64,000 nt of DNA from Acanthochlamys bracteata (lineage: Eukaryota; Streptophyta; Magnoliopsida; Pandanales; Velloziaceae). Positions 22,546 through 35,350 of this stretch are shown here, in pieces. The translations under genes and the position numbers were made by a program. The stretch covers positions 2,790,001 to 2,854,000 of the forward strand of contig CM034137.1 in assembly GCA_019914995.1 (NCBI GenBank), read 5' to 3'. The notes below the pieces were generated by a model. It did no database searches and was not told where the DNA came from. It was given only the letters and a program-made list of their open reading frames with translations. Each line of letters starts with the position of its first letter. The stretch's first letter is position 1.

Positions 22546-25222
22546 AGCCTAGCAGCACCTTATATAGTATTAAGTAACTAACGTATACAGTTAAACAAAT
22601 TTTTTTTTTTTAACACGTCATTTCACTATCTCTTACCATCTAAAAGGTTATGATGAATAAAAAGGCATATATAGAATAACATGTTTAATAACAATCCCCT
22701 TGCAATCATGATTACCGAAGTCATGATTTAAATAAATTTTATAATTTTACATCAACAAAACTATCTTATTTTATACAAAATTATAGTTAGATAGTTTACA
22801 GTAAAGTTGTGATTTTAATCGTAAATCATGATCATATTGCAATTTTATATAATTTCAGTTTGTAGGGAGGTTCTGTACACATGAGATATTTTTTTTTGGT
22901 TTTGAGGGGTTTTCTTATATAATCATTAATTTGAGAAATATTTTGCAAATTGTAAAGATTTTTTTATAAATTTTAAAGAATCTTTCTGTGATATTCTTTA
23001 AGAGACAAAATTTTCTTTTCTTAAAGGTATTAAAAAAGTTCATTAAAAATTTTGTAAGTATTAAAATAAAATTGAATACTTTTTCATAGAATTTTTATGA
23101 TTTTTTCATTTATCAAAACTTCAGACTGAGGTTGACGGCAGGAAGGATGAAAAACAAATAAAATAAAATATGGAGGTAATAAATAAAACATATACAAAGT
23201 TGAGGTATTTCCAAAAATTAGTGATGATGGGATGATGAGTGAGAGTGATGGTCAGCTTTGAATTGAAGCATGTTAATCTCTGTTGTTGTTGCTGTTGTTT
23301 GTTTGTGGAAGCTTAATTTGTGGCTTTTCTCCCTCCCGTAGGGTGGGGATGGAATCAAACGACCTAAGCATTGAGAATCACTTTGCCCCCAACCTCGCAA
23401 TCACTTTTTTGGTCCCCTTTTTTTCAATCTTCGTTGCATTTCTTTTGAGCTCCCATCCACAATAATATTCCAAATTCCAAATTCCCACGCGTGCGGAAAG
23501 ACGTAACGTTGGGTCCATTTAGGATTACGATTCATCATAATATCGGTAACACATTATAATTACCGTTTCATGAATTGGGTTAAAATTTAACATACACATA
23601 TATTAAGCGTATACTCTATTGCAATTCAAAAAACGGGGAACTCGTCCTGCTCTCAAGTTACTTTGTTCTAACTAAGTTATAGTTTCTTACCTTGTATTTT
23701 TACAATGTTAGACATTGCTAGAAGTCTCCATCTCCAACCCAAAAATCTATAGCAATAGACTGAGTTATCTAGTAGTTATAGAGGCTTAAAAAATATTCAA
23801 TCTAGCAATGTGCGACTAAAACTCATTAACACGATCACCCTCATACAAAACTTAAATATGAATTACGGCATATGTACTAAGCTAACGGTTCCATAACAAT
23901 ATTAATACACTACCCTTTAAGGAGATATAAAATAGGCTAAACTCACTAATACATGTCCCAAACAAAGTGCGGATCCAAATCATAGTACATAATGTACTAA
24001 ACTAAAAAGAAAAACAATTACGGCATACATACACTTGCGTCTAACATATCATGAACTAAAATAGCCAGGAATTCATACTAAATTAGAAGTCTAAATTTTT
24101 AACCCAAAATTTTAGAAAAATAGGTAAAATTATTCGGGGCTTATAAAGTTTCTACAAAACATCCAACTAGAGAATGTTTGCGGTACTTAGCGCATTACTT
24201 TTCATTTTCCAAAAACTCTCACGATTTTTAGTAAACTTTTCTTTGTAGTATTCTACAAATTTTGTAAAAAAAATTAAAAGTATAAGTGAACTGCGTGTCA
24301 TACAATTTTTGTATATTATCTTTTTAGATAAATAAAATCAAACTAGTTTTTTCAAAAAAGTTCTAAAGAGCACTCCCACCCTTGGAGTTTCCGTGTACAC
24401 CAAAAATTACCGTCTTGCAAATTGGATAGTTACAAACATATGTTTAATTTAGGTATATATGATCTAAAATTTTATTAGCATGTGTTGAAGTAGTATTTTT
24501 TATATACAACCTTAAAAATTGAATTGGAAAAATCTTTTCAACCAAAAAAAAGTTAGAAATGTCTACAGTGCATGTATTACTCTCCATATATTCTTACGGT
24601 GTTTACCAATTGATCTTAGATCTTTTGCTCATGCATGCATATTGAAATATGCATTCTCCCATAGTTATTAACAGCATGCGGACTGAATCCTAGTACTCCT
24701 CTTTTTCACTTTTTGCCTCCTTGTTCCCATGTCTATTTAATTAATTTCGCTTCAAAAACAGAAACCAAAGCAAATTAAAGAGTCGTCTTTCCTTTCACGC
24801 TCGCTTAAAAATATTGCTGCAACTGCTACCATGCATCTAGCTATAGCTGTACAAAAACTCAACAGTATTATTTGATCTTTAATTAACTTCCTAATAACCG
24901 GCCGGCTCCAACCAATAAATATTGCATGCTTCCAACTCCACTTGAACAAGATAAGAATCTTTCCAAACTCATAAGAAACATAATTCTCCAAAAACTTTAT
25001 GCTCCCTATTTACATTTCTGTTTATGGATCATATATTTTCTTCATTAGAAGTAGAACCTATTTCATAATCTTTGTAATAACCAAACATATATAAAACTTT
25101 TCTAGCTAGCTTCCGGCTTAAAATATAAAAAAAAAACATTATAATTTCGATCTTGAACTTAAAAAAATCCATCAAATAAGCCCAAATTAGTGATGCCCAG
25201 ATGCTTTTCGAGCACCGATGAC
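22546..25222. other. Intergenic DNA, mostly unassigned
   Basis: No convincing gene. The 23218-23465 stretch is open on both strands for about 60 codons and is more GC-rich than its surroundings, but carries no recognised motif. About 24170-24375 has AT-rich MITE-like composition, with GAATGTTTGCGGTACTTAGC at its left. Confidence 0.4.
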
Positions 25223-25403
25223 GGAGTCGTTTGGCGATTCTATTTTATTTCATTCACTATTTTATTTTTAAATAAATATTTTATAATATTTTAAATAATT
25301 TAAAAATATATAAAAAAATTTTCTATATATATTATTTTTATTTTTTAAAAAGTTACAAATTAAATTTAAAAAAATATTATTTTAATCACTTCCAAATGAC
25401 GCC
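25223..25403. mobile_element. Short AT-rich MITE (about 181 bp)
   Basis: Left GGAGTCGTTTGGCGATT and the reverse complement of the right end, GGCGTCATTTGGAAGTGATT, form inverted termini of about 12-17 bases. The interior is A/T blocks with TATATATTATTTTTATTTTTT. It is related to the GGATGTTTGGAAG family by its GTTTGG/ATTTGG core. Confidence 0.6.
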
Positions 25404-26461
25404 AACTTTAATATAACAAGAAATAAGACTTGGTTTACAAATGAAAAACAAACATTGCTTTCAGATCTTTGAGATTAATTTGAATTTAAGTGGCGAATGA
25501 AGAATGTACTAGTAATGATTATATACTTGATCAAACAAACTTGGACCGCTAATTTTCTACTCACTTGAGTCAACTAGATGGGAAAAAAATAAAAACAAAG
25601 TTGTCTACTTTTGCCCCCAAGTACAAGCACTTATCATATATAAGTCATTGTCATGAACTCTTGTTAATAGGAGAATATGTGCATATAGTTATCTACTGTG
25701 AGTTAATTAGAACAGTCTTAAGTTAATTTTTCGTAAAGATCTTTTGTACAACCGTAGAACACATACATGATAAGTACATAAATGTAGCTACGCTACTTAT
25801 GTGTATGTATGTAGATATGTATGCATAGCTAGCTTCTTGTTTGCTATGGAGAAGCAAATTCAAATACGGATCTAAGGGAATAGCTAGCTAGCTAGCTAGG
25901 AAGAAAACAAAGAGGGTTTCCAGTTAAAGCTTTGCCTACATGGCCGGTTGCAGCATGGAAACCATGTATGTACATGTTGCTAAGAATGAAGAAGCTCGTG
26001 ACTGCAAATAGTGTAGTAGTAGATTGGGGTGGAGCTAGTTACATAGGCGATCGATCTCTGGTGTATGCATGCGCTTGGCTGAAACTGTGTTCCTCAACTC
26101 TACGTAATTCATATAAAACATATGCATATATTAGATAACGTAGGGGTTCAGCTATAAAAAGAGCCTAGCTATAAACAAATACGCGATGCTCCAGCTAGCT
26201 ACAGTTTTATTTTAATGGCAATAATAAAAAAAGATTAAAGTTATACACATATATTTGCACCGACCTATATACTTTATAGAGAAGAAGAAAAAAAGCTTAG
26301 AAAACTACCTTTTCGTTTTCTAGAAGGAGCATTTTTTTTTCCGACGATAGAAGTACATTGGAAAGGTTAATCAATGTACTACATGAAAATAATTTAAGAA
26401 AGATTAAAATCAAATTGATAAAAAATTGTCAGTCTAGATAGCTGCTTCTCAATTAGTATAC
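25404..26461. other. Intergenic, rich in GCTAGC words
   Basis: Repeated TAGCTAGC (25880-25899 holds five consecutive CTAG steps) and GTATGTATGTAGATATGTATGCAT microsatellite-like DNA. No gene recognised; a 68-codon frame at 25932-26138 has no supporting feature. Confidence 0.45.
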
Positions 26462-26705
26462 AGCTTGCTTTTCAGAGTGTATTTAAAATTATTTATAAAA
26501 TAGAATTTTTTTAAAATAAAAATATTTTTATTTTTTAAAAAAATGAATTTTATTTTTTTATTTAAAAAAATATATATAATAAAAAAATTTCATTACGTAA
26601 ATTTTTTTTATATTATTTAAATTTTTAAATAAATTTTTCAAAATATTTATAAAATATATATTAAAAAATATAAAATAAAAAAAATAAAAACACAACTTTT
26701 CAAAG
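26462..26705. repeat. AT-rich MITE-like copy
   Basis: GTGTATTTAAAATTATTTATAAAATAGAATTTTTTTAAAATAAA-type start and AAAACACAACTTTT-type end. The inside order of A/T blocks, including TTACGTAAATTTTTTT, parallels the copies at 12020 and 27000. Confidence 0.5.
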
Positions 26706-26999
26706 GCGACGCTAAACCTTTTAATTCCATCAAAGGAAGCGCAACCTTCTATTCATTTAAAGGGTACCGCAAGCAAATACCAAACCTGATAAGGATACAT
26801 TATCCTCTTTATATATATATAAATATAGTCTTTATAGTTTCATGTATAGTCTTTAATTAGCTATATTTAAAGATCAGTTCAAATTATTGATTGATGTATG
26901 TAGTCACAAAAGATTAAGGGATAAAACTTCATGTTCTTTTTATAATCTGTTTGTTAGAGGAGGTAATGAAATTTGTTTTAGTTTCTTAAGTTGTATTAG

Positions 27000-27242
27000 G
27001 AGCTGTTTGAAAAGTATTTATAAAATAAATTTTTTTAAAATAAAAATAATTTTTTATTTAGATAAACGAGTTTTATTATTTTAATTTTAAAAAATAAAAA
27101 TAAAAATAAAAAATAAAAAATAAAATATTTTATTATATAAATTTTTTATGTATTTTAAATATTTAAAAAAATCTATAAATTACTATAGAAACTTTATTAA
27201 AAATTATAAAATAAAATATCAATAAAAATATTTGTAGAATGA
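27000..27242. repeat. AT-rich MITE-like copy
   Basis: GAGCTGTTTGAAAAGTATTT at the left continues into TATAAAATAAATTTTTTTAA, the same opening as the 26462 copy. The family resemblance is clear, but ends are not resolved. Confidence 0.5.
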
Positions 27243-27933
27243 AATGTCAAATTGGTCCTAATTCTTTCGGCCCAAGTGCACAACATCTTTTTGTTCCGGT
27301 ATATTTCGCAAAGGCCCTAGATATTTGTACAATGAATTGAAACTGAAAGATAAGCCTTTGTCCTAATTAACATGGAAATGAATAAATGTACTTAGAATTT
27401 ACGGGTCAACTGAAATGATAGATTTCGACCAAAACTAAAAAATACAGGTGTACAAATTGAAATTTTCAAGTCCTCTTGCAACATAGGAGATGTCAAATAC
27501 GCACCAAACTAGCCACTAATCAATTGATCACATGTATGTATATTATATTCGTTCTCTCTAAATAAATGCGGTAATATTAGAATTGAAACTGTCGTCCTCC
27601 TCTTCAAGAACGGATTCTGTCTACATACCCAATGTAGGCCACATATTTTGTTGGACCATAATAAATACGAGACTTGTATCTAATAAGTTGGCATGCATTT
27701 CCATCCATACTTTTGAACCGCCCTTACCTTGCCCTCCAAACACCGTAAAACATAAATAAACATTATATGTAAATGTTTGGATGTATTTTCCTTTTGAATG
27801 TATTTTGGTTTAGATCTCATGTCATGTCCATAAAAGCAATCATATAATATACACAAAGTTGCCTTGTGTATTCCTGTGTCCCTACTCTTGCATGTCCACT
27901 AACACAACCTCTCTATTTAATTTCTCTTCATCA

Positions 27934-27941
27934 TATAAATA
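27934..27941 (+). promoter_or_regulatory. Probable TATA box of the YUCCA gene
   Basis: TATAAATA precedes a pyrimidine-rich stretch (CCCCTTCTCTCCTAGTCG). A start near 27965-27975 would give a leader of about 420 bases before the main ATG at 28395. Supported by sequence and position only; the region 27243-27933 upstream shows no other feature. Confidence 0.5.
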
Positions 27942-28081
27942 AACCCCTTCTCTCCTAGTCGCTGTCCTTCCGCTTCCAAACCCTTCCCTTTCTTCTTCAA
28001 CTCCCTCTATTATCTCCCTTCTCTAGTTAACTGTTTATTATTAGTAACAAGAGTCCTTCAAACAACCAAACTAAGAAGAAG

Positions 28082-28389
28082 ATGAATTGAAGTAATAACT
28101 TCTTCTTAGCTTATTCAGATTGAATCTCTCCCCGCGTAAGTTGGTGCAGTAGCAATCCACATGTATATCTGGATAAGATAGAGAGGAAAAATTACCCAAC
28201 TGGTCCGATAGAAGAGGGAATCACCTAAGTATTATTCACTCTCTCTGTGCTGATCTTAACTACAATCCCATGTTTTCCGAATCTCTTATTCTTCGTTCCA
28301 TCTACATAATAACACCAGATCACAATCTCTCCTATACTTCTTCACATCACTTACCTACCAACTTTTTAGTATTCATCATCAATCTCTAG
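28082..28389 (+). promoter_or_regulatory. Three upstream ORFs in the YUCCA 5' leader
   Basis: If transcription starts near the TATA box, the leader carries three AUGs before the main start. uORF1 at 28082-28090 is ATG-AAT-TGA (two codons). uORF2 at 28161-28181 has six codons. uORF3 at 28270-28389 has 39 codons and ends with TAG only five bases before the YUCCA ATG. The short distance would make reinitiation on the main ORF inefficient unless uORF3 is skipped by leaky scanning. An intron in the leader would change this picture. Confidence 0.55.
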
Positions 28390-28394
28390 CTTCC

Positions 28395-30660
28395 ATGGAT
28401 TGCTGGAGATCAGAAAGTGAGGGAAAAAGAATCCATGATCCTTTATTCTACCGCAAAACTGCCGCTGCGGCGATGAAGCCTGCTGTGCTTAGTAGTGTTG
28501 GAGAGAAAATTAATAGATGTGTTTGGGTGCCCGGCCCGGTTATCGTCGGCGCTGGGCCGTCTGGTTTAGCTGTTGCTGCTTGCTTGAAAGAGAAAGGTAT
28601 TCCTTGCCTTATACTCGAACGTTCCAACTGCATCGCTTCGTTATGGCAGCTGCGGACGTACGACAGGCTCCGGCTACACCTTCCCAAACAGTTCTGCGAG
28701 CTTCCGTTGATGCCTTTTCCATCGTCGTTTCCAACTTACCCAACAAAACAACAGTTCATCGCATACTTGGAGTCTTACGCGAAGCAGTTCGATATCCGGC
28801 CGGTGTTCGGGGAGTCCGTTGAGAGCGCAGAGTTTGATGAAGGTGTTGGGTTCTGGAGAATAAGAGCCGTTAAGGACAGCAGCGAGAAGACGGAGTTTCT
28901 GAGCAGGTGGCTTATTGTAGCGACAGGAGAGAATGCGGAGGCAGTGATGCCGGCGATCGACGGAGTAGATGAGTTCAGAGGGCCGGTGGTGCACACGAGT
29001 ATGTACAGAAGCGGTGAAGGGTATAGAGGGAAAAAAGTACTTGTCGTCGGCTGCGGCAACTCGGGCATGGAAGTTTGCTTGGATCTCTGCAACCATAATG
29101 CCCTACCTTCTCTTGTTGTAAGAGAAGCGGTACGTGTTTCTTCCTTCGGTCAATTAAATTCTCCATAAATTAATTTTTAGTTAATATTAAGTAAAAAATG
29201 CATTTCAAAATCGAAGAAGAGGATTAGCTGACGATCATCACGTGTTGTTGCACTTGTAAGATGAAAGCATGATATTTTATTAAAATGAAATGAAATGAAA
29301 AGAGAAAGCACGCAGTTGTATAGCTAGAAAGCATGCGGAAGGAAGAAAGAAAGATTCTTCCAGTAAAATGCATGCTCCTCAGTTACAGTTAAACAAACAC
29401 CATTTCCAGACTGTTTCTGTCTTCTCCTTTCTCGGTATTCCATCCGCACGCCCCAACTCTTTCTCTCTTATATTTCTTTCTTTCTTTTTTCCTTCCTTCT
29501 GATTTCTGTAATGTTTGCTGCTGCAACTAGCTAGCCAGCTAGTTAGCTGCTTGCGGATCTTTTTCCACATACAAAAAAAGCTGATTGAGAGAGAGTGCTG
29601 TACTAAAAATATCACCAAAAACAACATGCCACACAACACCATCCATCTGGGTTCCTTTTTCCAATATGACCTAGCATGCATACCATTTCGTTCTAGAAAA
29701 ATATATCAGCACAGCCATCGGCATACAAGTTAACCTAGCTAACAGATCATGCCATTGCATTTCTACCGTTACTTATTGTTTTTTGTTCGATGGGCATGTT
29801 ATGTTGTACAGGTGCACGTTCTTCCCAGGGAGATGCTCGGGTGCTCTACTTTCGGGATATCCATGTGGCTTCTCAAGTGGTTGCCGGTGAAGATGGTTGA
29901 CCGTTTGCTTCTTCTAGTAACGCAGTTTATGCTTGGCGATACCGCCCGCTACGGCTTAGTCAGACCTGAACTAGGTCCACTTGAGCTTAAGGCCATTTCT
30001 GGCAAGACGCCAGTTCTTGACGTCGGTACGCTTGACAAGATCAAGTCCGGCCACATCAAGGTTAGTGAGCAGTTAATATACAACAGAAATGTCATAAAAT
30101 ATACGTTTACGACTTATCAGCAAAATGCATGCTTCTATTTCTTGCTAAATTGAATCTTTCGTTTGCTTGCAATGTAGGTATGTCGTGCGATTAAGAGTTT
30201 CGTAGGACATGGAGCGGAGTTTGCAGATGGCACTTCGAGGGAGTTTGACGCCATCATTCTAGCCACAGGATACAAAAGCAATGTCCCTTCATGGTTGAAG
30301 GTAATACTATTTATTCATGAATTGCGTCCCTCTTAATTACATACCATACAGGACTCATAGAGAGATGGAGATCCAAAGTATTATTGTCAATAGAATTAAA
30401 AATAACTAACAACACGTGTTGCCCTTTTTTTCTTTGTGTAGGAGAATCAGTTCTTCTCGGAGAAAGATGGTCTCCCGAGAAGACCATTCCCTAATGGTTG
30501 GAAAGGGAAAAGAGGGCTCTATGCAGTAGGTTTCACGAAACGGGGAATACTTGGTTCCTCCATCGATGCGAGAAGGATAGCTCATGATATAGAGCAATGC
30601 TGGCTTTCAGATGCAAAGCAAAGTACTTTTTCCTTCTCTCGTTCTTCCTCAGTGCCCTAA
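28395..30660 (+). CDS. YUC2/6: YUCCA flavin-containing monooxygenase (auxin biosynthesis), 4 exons
   Basis: Exons 28395-29129, 29812-30060, 30178-30300 and 30442-30660 are all in phase 0, with GT-AG introns of 682, 117 and 141 bp. They give a 441-residue protein, close to the usual 410-440. Motifs: FAD-binding GAGPSG (residues 52-57), [27 protein letters not shown], the FxGxxxH signature FRGPVVH (194-200), NADPH-binding GCGNSG (219-224), LGPLELK and [13 protein letters not shown] in exon 2, [15 protein letters not shown] in exon 3, [11 protein letters not shown] in exon 4. YUCCAs convert indole-3-pyruvate to indole-3-acetic acid using NADPH and O2, at the ER or in the cytosol. The N-terminus (GKRIHDP) and [11 protein letters not shown] suggest the YUC2/YUC6 clade; this is inference. 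The first intron is the long one, as in other YUCCA genes. All catalytic motifs are intact, so it is probably functional. Confidence 0.96.
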
Positions 30661-32404
30661 AAATTGATGGTAAAGTGTTCTCGAGTCTATATTGGTTCGC
30701 CGATTTCTTAAATGAGTGTAAGAGCACGCAACACCAATCTCGATTGAGCTAGCTAGAGATTGATTGGATCAAGCACCACTACTCTTGTACATTATGTATA
30801 TTTGCCATTTGATTTAGTTTAGTGAGTAGCAAAGTATAATGAGAAAAGGAGAAGGCTACTTTGTGGGTATGCTTGTTTGGGGTTATTTAGATTAGAAGTA
30901 TATTGGGTTTCCTATATATTTGTTTGATTTTCAAGTGGGGATGTTTGGCACATGTTTTTGGGGTGTGTTGGGGAAAGAAAAACACACTTAAGTATTGTTT
31001 CATTTGTTTCTTTTTTAGATTATTGGTATATATACTAGTTTTTCTAATTGCTTTAGTTTGCAAGAAGTGTTACATATTCACTTGCTATATATCGACTCTC
31101 CTAACTCTATCAGAGGAATGACCATGTTTGTTACTCAGTTTAAAGAAGTGGTACAAGAAATGGATGGAATTGAAGCATGAAAGAGACAAAAGGATCTTAT
31201 GATTAATTAGGAAACTAAAAAACTCCCCTCCGAAACGTTCCTGAAAACGACAATGGCAAAAAGATCAAGCAATGTATTGCACCTTGTCATCATCTCTCTA
31301 TTTGGCCGCCCTAAAACGTCACTAATCTGCTTGTTACTTGAATTTGACGAAGCATATATGAAAAGAATGTATCTTGTTTTATTCATATGCTCAATATTCT
31401 GAGTACTGCTCATACTGTTATATGTATATTTATGCATAAGCTGGTGTAACAAGCACCAGGAGTACGTGCTTCTTTTGGTAGCAATCTCCCTAACTTGGTC
31501 ATCAAACGCCTCAGTAAACTTGCGTTAATATTTCAAAGACATTAACAAAGAAGACGACAAGCTGATCTGGGGATCTAGAGAATAAACCAATTAAGTTGCT
31601 AGCTACTTAACGAATATGATCTGCAAGAAGCCTGTAAGTAGCTGGCCACGAAATTCACTGCAAGGAAAGAAAAAAGGCATATAGATACCATGTGAGAATC
31701 AAAGGGCAAATGATTGAGAGAAGGCATGGTCGCAAGCCGTGAGTGCGCGGTCCCTGAAACTGACCACCACTCCATTCATCCATTGCTCATCATGTCACTA
31801 CTATATATGTACTCCTCTAGCTACCTCTATTGCATTAATCGGCGAGTATATATGTATGCGTGTTTATCCAGTTCCATACAATTCTTGCTTGCAGATATGT
31901 AGTGATCGATACACGAATTAGTGAAGCATGTACGCGTCAATCGGGGACCTCAATCCTAGCTAAGAGAATCACGTGTAGGTGTAAAGTAATATTGTGTAAT
32001 TCCAACTCGATCTTCCAGGATGGAACCTGCAAAAGTTGAGATTTATGTAGCTTGGATTAATTGTAATGCAAATACGTGGCAATAAAAGCTATTAGCTAAG
32101 ATGCGAAGATGCTACAGGGTTCACTGCAAGGTCGAATATATCAAGATACTAACTAAGAATGACTGTTTCTTTCCTTGCTAACATTGGTAGCTTTGGGGCT
32201 AAGGGATAAGCAGAAAAATGAAGTAAAATCTTAATACAGTTGAAGCGAAAAGGACAAAGAGTATGTCATTGTTGAGGAACTGATTGGATTTAGAACACTT
32301 CGTCTAGACATTATCAAGGCCGCGCTTCAGTGCCCGTCAACGTTAAACTGGAAACATAAATAGATGCATAGAGTGATGGTTCAAACCGAGGCAAAGAACA
32401 TTTT
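30661..32404. other. YUCCA 3' flank and unassigned DNA
   Basis: The 3' UTR of the YUCCA gene should lie just after 30660. The remainder shows no motif, repeat or RNA gene that could be supported. Confidence 0.5.
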
Positions 32405-32650
32405 GTCCTTAACTTAGGGTCGTTCGAGATTGATTAAAATAAAGTGCATTTTCCAAAATATCTTTTTGGTGAGGTTTCTTGGAAAACAAATTTATATTGT
32501 TTAGCTTAAAGATCTTTTAAAAAAATATATGTAAATATTGTATGACATACAATTTTATTCATATTCTATATTTATTTAAAATATTTCTAAAATACTACAA
32601 AATTTAGAAAATGAAAAATTAAAATCGAAATGAAAATAAGCACCTAAAAG
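32405..32650. repeat. Possible AT-rich MITE-like copy
   Basis: GGTCGTTCGAGATTGATTAAAA at the left and AAATAAGCACCTAAAAG at the right enclose A/T-block DNA like that of other copies. Terminal repeats are weak. Confidence 0.3.
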
Positions 32651-35350
32651 CAATGCCAATATGCCCATGTTGCCACGCATCTTTTCACGAAGTTAAACTC
32701 TTAACCTATAGACTACATAAAACTCTACATAATCACTATGTTTGACAAATCTACGGGTATATATGTATATAGAGAGAGTACAGAAATAGGAATCCACCCT
32801 CCTTATTAGGGTGGTTACTCGTGTGCTTTTTCACAAACTCTGCAGTGGAACTTCCTAGAACACAATGCGTTTTGGTTCAAACTCCAGGAGCACGTAGTTG
32901 AGCTTTTGGTCCATGTTTTTGGCGGCGGTGTTTTATGAAAATATATCTACATTCATGTATCTAGATCATAGTACCCATATGTTCTACAATATGATATAAC
33001 ATACATAGTAGTAGTAGTACATCTGGATCTGTATGTATAATCTTATATAATTTAACTTATAAAAAATAATTTGACAACTTTACTTGGATTTGAGGAATAT
33101 CCCATGATGTCACATTGCATCGCTGAATTGAACTTGAACAGCAGGGACCCCTGTTTTAGCTGTCATGGCATCTGCCCGGCCCCCGCTCAAATCCCCAGCA
33201 TGATGAGCCCTACAGACCCTAGCTAGGTTGTTGATCTGCATGCTGCTGAGATATGTAGATTCTCATGATCATCAGGAGATGGATTTGGGGGCACTTAAAT
33301 TGACATAATGAATTGTTGTTTATATATAAAAGGAAAATAAATGTGCTGAAATGGGAAACTTCAAATTTTCAGAAGCAACTACACCAACTATCACTGCTAA
33401 ATGAGGGATCTTTGTCTGTCTGCTACCAAATTGTGTGGGTATGCGTGCCGGCCCTGATGGTTTTTTTCAGTGCTAAATGGGTCCCCTTAATTTGCAATAT
33501 GCAAAACAGGTGAAGATCGACGAGCGAAAACGAAAGCAAGAAAGAAAAGAAACCTGCGGCACGGAGTAGTGGTGGAGCATGCATGCCATGGCAGCTATGG
33601 CCCCTCCTCGCCTGGGCTATTTCTTAATTTTAAGTCTTCTCAGATATTAATTCTTGCTTCCATATTCTTCATTCTAGTAGCTAGTTACAGATTAGTTAGT
33701 GAGTTTCTTGCCCTTGATTTTGGCAAGATTTTTATATACAATGTACTTGAAAAGAATTCTAGAGGGAATTGAACAATATGCAAGTGCATGGATGATACAT
33801 ATCTTCTTCGTAGGAATCAAAACTCGGCCTAAAGAAAAAAGAGGACATCTTGAGATAGGACAGACACATCCTCGCCATTAAAAAATGGCCCCATCACCAA
33901 ATTTGCCTCCTATAGAGCAATACATAGAGGCAGTACTTTTGTAACAGTTGCATTATATGCAACTGCACGCACACCGTTGTCTCTCACATTGCAAAACTTG
34001 TGGGAACTAACATAGTTGAGATCTCTCATGCAATAGGGAGGAAACATGGCTTTATATTACATAATATAACTGTTACACAAGATACCTAGCCTATAATTTT
34101 TGAACCCTTGGATATAGTTATTCACCACTTATACAAGCTATACAAGCGTGTTCTTTACCTTGTACGCCATGATAGAATCAAAGTGGTGGTACCTTTCCAT
34201 GCATCTCATTCGTCCGTTGATACTAGCTACCCCTTTTACTTTTCCCTTTTCCCTTTGCGCAAAGTGCTCTGCAGACTATAAAATGGAATCTTCACAAAGT
34301 ATATGCAACTAGCGCGAAAGAATCTAACTGCATAATATGCTCCAAAGGCTCCGACCTAATGATATACCGATCTCCAGGGATCCCTAAGAGCTCAGGAGCT
34401 AAACATAGCTTATAGCTAGTGCCAAATGAAACAATAAACTTTAACAAGTAGATGGAATCTGTTCTTTGGCATTTGGTGTTGAAAAGCCATGGCTTCTTTT
34501 CCTTGTATGCTATCGATCATGAGCGGCACGGACAAGGCATATGATGGCATGTGAATTGTAGTGCGAGTGCCTAGCTATATACTAGCAGGTATCACATCTT
34601 TGCAAGTGCAAAGCAACTAGCTAGGTTTAGAAATGATTCCTTGTTAGATTCTCAATTGATTTGTGCATGGCAACTTGGTACTACTACTGCCACTTCCACT
34701 GAGGCCAAGGTACTCCATTGCCTTTGGGTTTGGCTTTGGATCCCCATGATTGATTGGAATAACACTACCAAGTCAACTGTCGTACTCAAGTACTAGTGCA
34801 AGTGACATCCATCCCGTCTATACGTTTCCTTTACCAATAATTCGCATCTCCCTATGTGGAGTGCCTCTTGATATGATTACGAGTTAGAGGTTTATGTGAA
34901 CAATTTATTTATCATAATATCTATTAATATAAATACATGAGCATGTAACTAAAGATGCCTTTTAGGGTACCCACATTTTACCTTTTTGTTTGTGTATGAT
35001 TAGGATTGGATAGTGCATGCCTTATTATGATAATTGTTAGAAGATTACCGATCGATTTAATAAGTAGGGTATAAATTTGGTGCCCTTCTTATTTTTAGAG
35101 GTGGCCTTCAAGGGCTATTTTCTTTCCATAATGCATCGGTGCTCCTTCAATGATAAACCAAACAAAAATGCGGGCTCTGAAGCCTCATTAGGCCCAATAC
35201 ATATGCCGAAAGTATTTGGTGTCTTGGGCTTCATTTGTATTCTAAGTAGTCCAACGTCCTAGGCCCATAAAGTGACTAATCAAGGATCCTTCATTTTAAA
35301 CGAGTAACATAATGTGTCCAACTATTAAAAGGGTCACGCTACCCGTCATT
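32651..35350. other. Unassigned intergenic DNA
   Basis: No gene recognised. A small inverted-repeat element at 33940-34077 is listed separately. The segments around 33120-33220 and 33560-33610 are relatively GC-rich but carry no known gene signature. Confidence 0.45.
33940..34077. repeat. Short inverted-repeat element (about 138 bp)
   Basis: TGTAACAGTTGCATTAT (33940) and its inverted partner ATAATATAACTGTTACA (34061-34077) form arms with a perfect 10-base outer match (TGTAACAGTT). The left arm also contains a small internal palindrome (GTTGCATTATATGCAAC). It may be a tiny MITE or a hairpin. Confidence 0.5.

Noticed and set aside
23218..23465. Overlapping 60-codon frames on both strands, examined as a possible microRNA precursor
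   Set aside because: No match to any conserved plant microRNA that I could recall and no clear long hairpin.
28448..29166. Several frames overlapping YUCCA exon 1 on both strands
   Set aside because: Shadows of the GC-richer exon; none has a recognisable domain.
29749..30153. 134-codon + strand frame
   Set aside because: It is YUCCA exon 2 plus retained intron sequence on both sides; the acceptor at 29811 and the donor at 30061 fit the protein family exactly.
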